DNA of 25,513 nt from Obelidium mucronatum (lineage: Eukaryota > Chytridiomycota > Chytridiomycetes > Chytridiales > Chytriomycetaceae), in contig JAIVFH010000346.1 in the NCBI GenBank assembly GCA_025765595.1, positions 1-25,513 on the forward strand, given 5' to 3'. Of this stretch, positions 21,375 through 25,513 are shown piece after piece (the stretch's first letter is position 1; every line of letters begins with the position of its first letter). Under the pieces are notes generated by a model. It had not been told where the DNA came from. It did no database searches and was given only the letters and a program-made list of their open reading frames with translations. Both the position numbers and the translations under genes were made by a program.

Positions 21375-22358
21375 ATGCTTCGCCGACGCACACCTCGACC
21401 ACCCGACCAACTCGACCACGACGACGTGGCTCTCCTGACGCAGGCGTGGCTCAACGAGCGCGCGGCGCCCGAGCTGCTTGCGTTCGAAGCGGCGGCCATC
21501 GACCGGCTGCTCGAGCTGCTGCGCGCCCAGGACGAGGCCGTCGATGCGCTGCAGTCCGAAGGAAGACAGCGACAGCGACAAGGACCTCGACTTTGTGCGC
21601 TGCGTCTATCTGCACGAGATGGAGCGCGTCAAGTTTGTGCTGCAGAGCTACCTGCGGACACGGCTGTACAAGGTCTGCTCTTGCTCTCTTCTACTCTACT
21701 CTACTCTACTCTATCTCATCGTGTCGCTCTGTCCGGCTTAGATTGAGCAAAAGACTTTGGCCATCCTCAAGAGTGACGAGTACAGGGCAAACTTGTCCGA
21801 AACTGAACTGGCATTTGCCCAACGCTTCAACGAAATTGTACAGCAAAACTATGAACGCTCGTTTCTCTTGGATTCATTGCCTCCTTCTCTACAAGGAATG
21901 GACGATCCTGCGATCGGTTTGTTTGTGATTTCGCTTTGTTGTGTCAGTCAGTCCAGTTCTGACTTTTAAGTTTTGACGTCAAGTTGGTGCACCTGACTTG
22001 AATCAAGCAGTCTTTTTTCGTACCAAAGTTGATTACGGTGATCATTTGTTGCCCAAGTAGGTTGTCGACATTGCCGAAGGCGGTGTATCTTTACCGCCGA
22101 AGGCGGTGTCCTGATGCCGAAGGCGGTTCTCTAACGCCGCAGGCGGATTCATACCGCCGTAGGCGGTGTAATTCTCCATTTTTTATTTCTTGAACTGCCA
22201 TATCTTCACAACAAATTCTCACTCTTACACAACCCAAAAGCGGCGAGACGCTTAACTTGAGCAAGAATAAGATCTATCTACTGCGATACAACACAATTCG
22301 GCAACTATTGCTGAAAGGGCGCCATAGACTTGATTTGAATGCAAAGATAAAAAAATAA
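21375..22358 (+). CDS. SLD5: GINS complex subunit SLD5 (one +1 frame interruption in exon 1)
   Basis: Exons 21375-21672, 21742-21916, 21984-22056 and 22241-22358. With one extra base ignored this gives 663 nt and 220 aa, matching the family (about 220). The N-terminal block is ALLTQAWLNERAAPELL. The helical block HEMERVKFVLQSYLRTRLYK is the GINS signature, followed by LSETELAFAQRF. The C-terminal beta-domain reads VGAPDLNQAVFFR, then LLPNGETLNL and LLRYNTIRQLL. SLD5 is part of the CMG replicative helicase and is normally essential and single-copy. The frame up to EAVDAL (about 21550) and the frame from EDSDSDKDLDF (about 21560) differ by +1, with no plausible intron between them. Exon 1 is very GC-rich and the others are not. 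Intron 3 (184 nt) is enlarged by a hairpin array. Confidence 0.88.
21691..21712 (+). repeat. (CTACT)n microsatellite in SLD5 intron 1
   Basis: Four tandem CTACT units and a partial fifth, inside the pyrimidine-rich 69-nt intron 21673-21741. Confidence 0.85.
22073..22167 (+). repeat. Five-copy array of GC-rich GNA-triloop hairpins
   Basis: Five short inverted repeats at 22073-22084, 22093-22107, 22116-22127, 22134-22146 and 22153-22167, spaced about 20 bp apart inside SLD5 intron 3. The core is GCC-GNA-GGC, extended in copies 2 and 5 to ACCGCC-GNA-GGCGGT. The loop is GAA, GAA, GAA, GCA and GTA in order, so the stem and the G-N-A loop are kept while the middle base varies. The flanking spacers are AT-rich and unrelated, so each unit is a discrete hairpin. 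Confidence 0.9.
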
Positions 22359-22692
22359 TACAATATACCATACAATACACCTCTGCTTCTCTTACCTAGA
22401 GATCCCTATTCCAATTCTCCTCCCAACCTCCAAAAGAGCGTGGCCAGTGAAACGGCGAAACAGCGAAACAGCAGCGGCGGCCCTTGACACAAGTTGGCTT
22501 TCGCATATCAAATTTTCTCTCCCTCTAAAAAGGCATGTTCCAACCCCCACCCAAATCTTGGCCCATCCCCACCCCATCCAGCCATCAAAACCGACCTGCG
22601 ATGGACGGATATTGACTCTGGATGCAATCTCATCGTCCCGCTGTTGTGCTGTCTTTGTGGATGTCCAACTAACCAAGCTTAACCACAGGAAA
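22359..22692 (+). promoter_or_regulatory. Upstream region of the eS27 gene
   Basis: 334 bp between SLD5 and eS27. The first 40 bp are A/T-rich and probably carry the SLD5 3' end. From 22500 to 22600 the plus strand is C/T-rich with several CCCCACC-type runs, typical of ribosomal protein promoters. A repeated GCGAAACAG occurs at about 22453 and 22462. No reading frame of interest. Confidence 0.4.
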
Positions 22693-23340
22693 ATGACTGT
22701 GAGTTTCAACATGTTCCTGACCGACCCTCGTCGACTGGCCCCGAATACTATTACGATTACCGATTTATTGAGATATATTATGAGGATATTGAATCAGCAG
22801 GAGTCTGTCGGTCGTAATGGACGAAATCGATTGAGAGGAGGGGGGGAGGAGGCGCAGTGACGACAATCTAGTTTGAAACAGCCAACCATCAACCATCTCG
22901 AAAAAAAAAGTGTGGCAAAGTCACTAAACAAATACGCTGAACCTCTATTAGTTGGCTATCGACCTCCTCAACCCACTCGAATCTTCCGAGAAGCGTTCCC
23001 ACAAGCTCAAGAGACTTGTGCAGAGCCCAAACTCCTTCTTCATGGACGTTAAGTGCTCTGGTTAGTTGAGGAGTCTGCTTTTTTGGAGGCAGTGGAGATT
23101 AGGAAAGGGATTGCTGACGTTTTGGGGGTTTTCTCGATTAGGATGCTTCAACATCACCACTGTCTTCAGCCACGCTCAGACAGTCGTTATCTGTGGTGGA
23201 TGCGCTACCGTTCTCTCCCAGCCAACTGGAGGAAAGGCCCGCTTGACTGGTATGTTTGGAATAGTCTACTTAGACATATGTGGATTGCTGATATTTTTGT
23301 TTTGACAGAGGGTTGCTCTTTCAGAAGAAAGCAAAACTAA
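22693..23340 (+). CDS. RPS27: 40S ribosomal protein S27 (eS27)
   Basis: Exons 22693-22698, 22952-23060, 23142-23249 and 23309-23340 give 255 nt and 84 aa, exactly the usual length. The first coding exon holds only ATG ACT, and the first intron (253 nt) is much longer than others here, as is common in ribosomal protein genes. Diagnostic blocks are [32 protein letters not shown], the four-cysteine zinc site (C-S-G-C and C-G-G-C), [11 protein letters not shown] and [16 protein letters not shown]. It is a small-subunit component that binds zinc and 18S rRNA. The frame is clean, so this gene is a local control for sequence accuracy. Confidence 0.97.
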
Positions 23341-23549
23341 ATGCATTTGTTTCCCGTCGGAATTTATGTTGAATAGTCGTTTTGTTTTTCTTTGTTGAAG
23401 GGTTAAAATATGGAGGATCGCTTAGTATTTTTGGATAAGTTCTTTTTCATCAAAGACGGCCAAATAAAATCCCCAACTTGGATCATATATCAAGTATTAA
23501 TACATATGCAAATGTATTTATTTTCAATGCAAACAAACTAAGATCCCCT

Positions 23550-24054
23550 CTAATCTTGTCTCAAATCCGCCGTCTTCAGTCTGTGTGCAAGAGATTTCGT
23601 GATTGTTGATCGAAGCTGTGACAAATCTTGCACGATCGTATCCACATCCTGCTGCCGCGTCACAGCAAACTGAGTCAACACCTTTTTCGAACTCTCCTCC
23701 AACTGCTTTGTCCTCAACTTCTCCTTAAACAACTGCAACTCCAAATCCCGAACAACCGCCTTCAACCGCGATTCCTCCACCGCGCCATCTTGCTTCAACT
23801 TTTCGGTCGTGGCGCGTGATTCGTGGACTTGTTTTGCAAGGTTCTTAGCTGCATCCACGCGGTAGTCTTGGAACTGCTGGTTTTTTTCTTTTCAATGCAT
23901 CACGTGTGTTTGTTAACTCCTTTTCGAGGATGGATATCATTTGGGATTGTTCTTGGACTTTGAGGTTCAGTAGATCGCAGACATCCATGTGCACGAGTTG
24001 AGAGGATGGTGGTGTTGACGATGAATTAGATGAATGCAGCGGCGGCCGTGGCAT
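23550..24054 (-). CDS. Small coiled-coil protein (one +1 frame interruption)
   Basis: ATG at 24054 (MPRPPLHSSNSSSTPPSSQL), stop at 23550. 505 nt equals 168 codons plus one base. The first part ends in LEKELTNTRDALK and the second begins QQFQDYRVDAAKNLAKQVHE. Both are heptad-like and differ in frame by +1 at the A-rich run 23879-23895, where no intron can be built. Ignoring one base gives a 167-aa protein that is coiled coil from about residue 30 to 150. I do not recognise the family; length and style fit small basal-body or axonemal coiled-coil proteins, but that is a guess. It lies 50 bp downstream of the YVH1 stop on the same strand. Confidence 0.6.
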
Positions 24055-24104
24055 TTTTTTTGACAAACTCTTCCAATTATTTTTATTACTAAGGTATTTT
24101 TTTT

Positions 24105-25314
24105 TTACAACAACCCAATCACATCTACTTTCTGCTTATTAATCATAAACGCAGGCGCAACCCACGTTCCACAAGGACAAGCGATCCCCGACCACGAGAA
24201 GGAACCCAACTTGCTATTACATTTCGTGTTTGGGCATGCAATCTTTCCTTCCAAGTGGCCGTCGCTTACTTCCTCCATCCATTCCATCGGCTCTGTGCAA
24301 TAAGAGCTGCATTTGCTGTTGTTGGAAGATTGTGAGGCTGATGCAGCGGCAGTAGTCATTTGTGTGATTGCGGAATCTCGTTTTCGGTATTGGAACGCGT
24401 TTTGTCCTGTCCCGGATTCATGGGGGATGATGGCGTCCATGGGGAGTAGCATTCGTCGGCACATTTTACAGCGGAGAGAGCGGCCCGGTTGTTGTTGTTG
24501 TTGCGGTCCTGTTGATTTTGCTTTGGTTGGGTCAGCCGTCATTTTCAGTTTCGTCAATGTTCCCAATTCTGGAATGTGAAAAAAAAAAATTGCGGGGGGG
24601 TTGGAGAGGTCAGTGATCGTGAAAGAGGTCAAGTAATGTCTCATTTACGTTGTTGTTCACTTGCAGCCAGGGAAAGCAAGAACCGCCTGTATTCTGAACT
24701 TTCCTTGTTCACAACGCATCCCTTTCTTTTGTAGATTTCGAGTTGTTTAATGAATCCGTCATTTGGACTTGGAACACACACGATTTCCAATCAAGGATTT
24801 TGACCTTAGTTGCTTTCCTTCTTTTTTTTTTTTTTTGTGGTTTCGGTCACTTACCACACGCATGGCCTGCCTTCTCGAATCAAGGCAACAGCTCCCTCAA
24901 CATCCAAGCTACGAGTCTTCATCAAATACGCAGCGACAAGTGTAGCAGACCGAGAAACACCCGCGACACAATGCACAAGAATGTCTTGTCCCACTGCCAC
25001 AGCGGCTTCAAGGAACGCTACACCATCGTCCAAGAATTCCAGTATATTCTCGTCAACGTCATCGTCGATTGGAATCAAATGGTATTGTATCCCGGTATGT
25101 TTCGCTGTGAAGCCTTTTCCGAGGGATATGATTGATTTGATGTTTGTGGATGGAGGAGGGTTTAAGTTGTCTGCTTCGTCGCAGCTGTTTATTTTTTTTT
25201 TTTATGTGTGAAGAGCGTCAAATATAAAAGTACTAGAAATGTGTGTGTGTTGTGGTATGCAGCATTGTAGCAGGAAACCTTGAAAGTATAGATCTGATTG
25301 GCAACTTTATCCAT
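24105..25314 (-). CDS. YVH1: Dual-specificity phosphatase YVH1/DUSP12
   Basis: Exons 25184-24855, 24767-24649 and 24568-24105 are clear; a first exon 25314-25279 (MDKVANQIYTFK) is likely. The phosphatase domain carries the active site HCVAGVSRSATL, with YHLIPIDDDVDENI before it and PNDGFIKQLEIY after it. The C-terminal zinc-binding domain has CKMCRRMLL, CSSYCTEPMEWM, CPNTKCNSKLGSFSW, CPCGTWVAPAF and the ending INKQKVDV, all typical of YVH1, which releases Mrt4 from pre-60S ribosomes. Joining exon 1 to exon 2 leaves one extra base (C at 25184) if the donor is GTTTCC after TTC AAG, so the start is the least certain part. The gene is divergent from the right-edge gene with 51 bp between start codons. 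Confidence 0.88.
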
Positions 25315-25319
25315 TTCAC

Positions 25320-25345
25320 AAAAAAAAAAAAAAAAAAAAAAAAAA
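25320..25345 (+). repeat. A26 homopolymer in a divergent promoter
   Basis: Twenty-six consecutive A residues on the plus strand, filling half of the 51 bp between the start codons of YVH1 (25314, -) and the right-edge gene (25366, +). Poly(dA:dT) tracts exclude nucleosomes and are common in fungal promoters. The exact length may be uncertain. Confidence 0.85.
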
Positions 25346-25365
25346 GCAATATATTAAATGAACAC

Positions 25366-25513
25366 ATGAGAACAGCAAGACACTTTTGCCTCAGAAACTA
25401 TTCAAGCTATTCTACAAAGGCCATGCCATTGGAGGATCTTAGGATCGCGCTAGCGGTGGCTGAAGCAAAAGCAGTTTTCGCTGAAAAAGAACGACTTGAT
25501 GAAAGGATCCGTC
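25366..25513 (+). CDS. 5' end of an unrecognised, possibly mitochondrial protein
   Basis: ATG at 25366 opens a frame that runs off the window (49 codons plus one base). The first 20 residues (MRTARHFCLRNYSSYSTKAM) are rich in Arg, Ser, Tyr and Thr without acidic residues, like a mitochondrial targeting presequence. The following PLEDLRIALAVAEAKAVFAE is helical and charged. A 3-codon upstream frame (ATG AAC ACA TGA, 25358-25369) overlaps the start out of frame. The family is not recognised. Confidence 0.5.
   Translation, partial: MRTARHFCLRNYSSYSTKAMPLEDLRIALAVAEAKAVFAEKERLDERIR

Noticed and set aside
21071..21499. Open frames on both strands between chitin synthase and SLD5
   Set aside because: GC-rich divergent promoter DNA; products are compositionally biased and match no family, while the flanking genes have clear starts at 21037 and 21375.
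21690..21720. CRISPR-like or regulatory repeat at the (CTACT)n run
   Set aside because: A simple microsatellite within a pyrimidine-rich intron; no spacers.
22699..22951. Possible C/D snoRNA in the long first intron of eS27 (GTGACGA near 22857, CTGA near 22937)
   Set aside because: The C box has a mismatch, no terminal stem is evident and no guide element could be verified by eye.

Overview
This is nuclear DNA from a eukaryote with many short spliceosomal introns (mostly 52-85 nt, GT..AG). The gene set points to a zoosporic (flagellated) fungus, most likely a chytrid. It has a Chs3-like chitin synthase, a katanin-p60-like-2 AAA ATPase (a ciliary family kept by flagellated fungi and, to my knowledge, missing from Dikarya), a CM1-motif microtubule-nucleation scaffold, and HCN/CNG-type cyclic-nucleotide-gated channels. 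The species assignment is inference.

Layout. 1-296: 5' end of an unrecognised gene (-). 297-3109: gene-poor stretch with a TATA-like promoter, an exact 28-bp direct repeat and one doubtful two-exon mini-gene. 3110-7068: 14-exon CM1 coiled-coil protein (-), divergent by 77 bp from KATNAL2 (7146-9406, +). 9827-10909: F-actin-capping protein beta (+). 10938-11720: single-exon OB-fold-like protein (-). 11797-17952: tandem cluster of a cyclic-nucleotide-gated channel, made of a broken full-length copy, a tiny start-plus-end relic and a second full-length copy that also needs frame changes. 18086-21037: chitin synthase (-), divergent from the GINS subunit SLD5 (21375-22358, +). 22693-23340: ribosomal protein eS27 (+). 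23550-24054: small coiled-coil protein (-). 24105-25314: YVH1/DUSP12 phosphatase (-). 25366-end: 5' end of a gene with a mitochondrial-presequence-like start (+).

Main surprise. Conserved reading frames in this window are interrupted many times by single extra bases and almost never by a deletion. I count nine in channel copy 1, six in copy 2, one in SLD5, one in the coiled-coil gene and possibly one in YVH1. Once the extra bases are ignored, five consecutive exons of the two channel copies have exactly equal lengths (172, 324, 32, 283 and 256 nt). One extra base, in transmembrane segment S1, is at the same place in both copies and is followed by seven codons that differ only synonymously. 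About 9.1 kb of other coding sequence in the window has none. Decay, localised assembly insertion errors and +1 recoding are all still possible. I found no shared slippery motif.

Other highlights are a five-copy array of GC-rich GNA-triloop hairpins inside the last SLD5 intron, a 32-nt microexon that carries the channel selectivity filter, and a sharp GC step inside a single exon. Functionally, the CM1 scaffold, KATNAL2 and capping protein form a cytoskeleton neighbourhood. The other genes look like ordinary housekeeping functions. All exon structures were read by eye from splice signals, frame closure and family resemblance.
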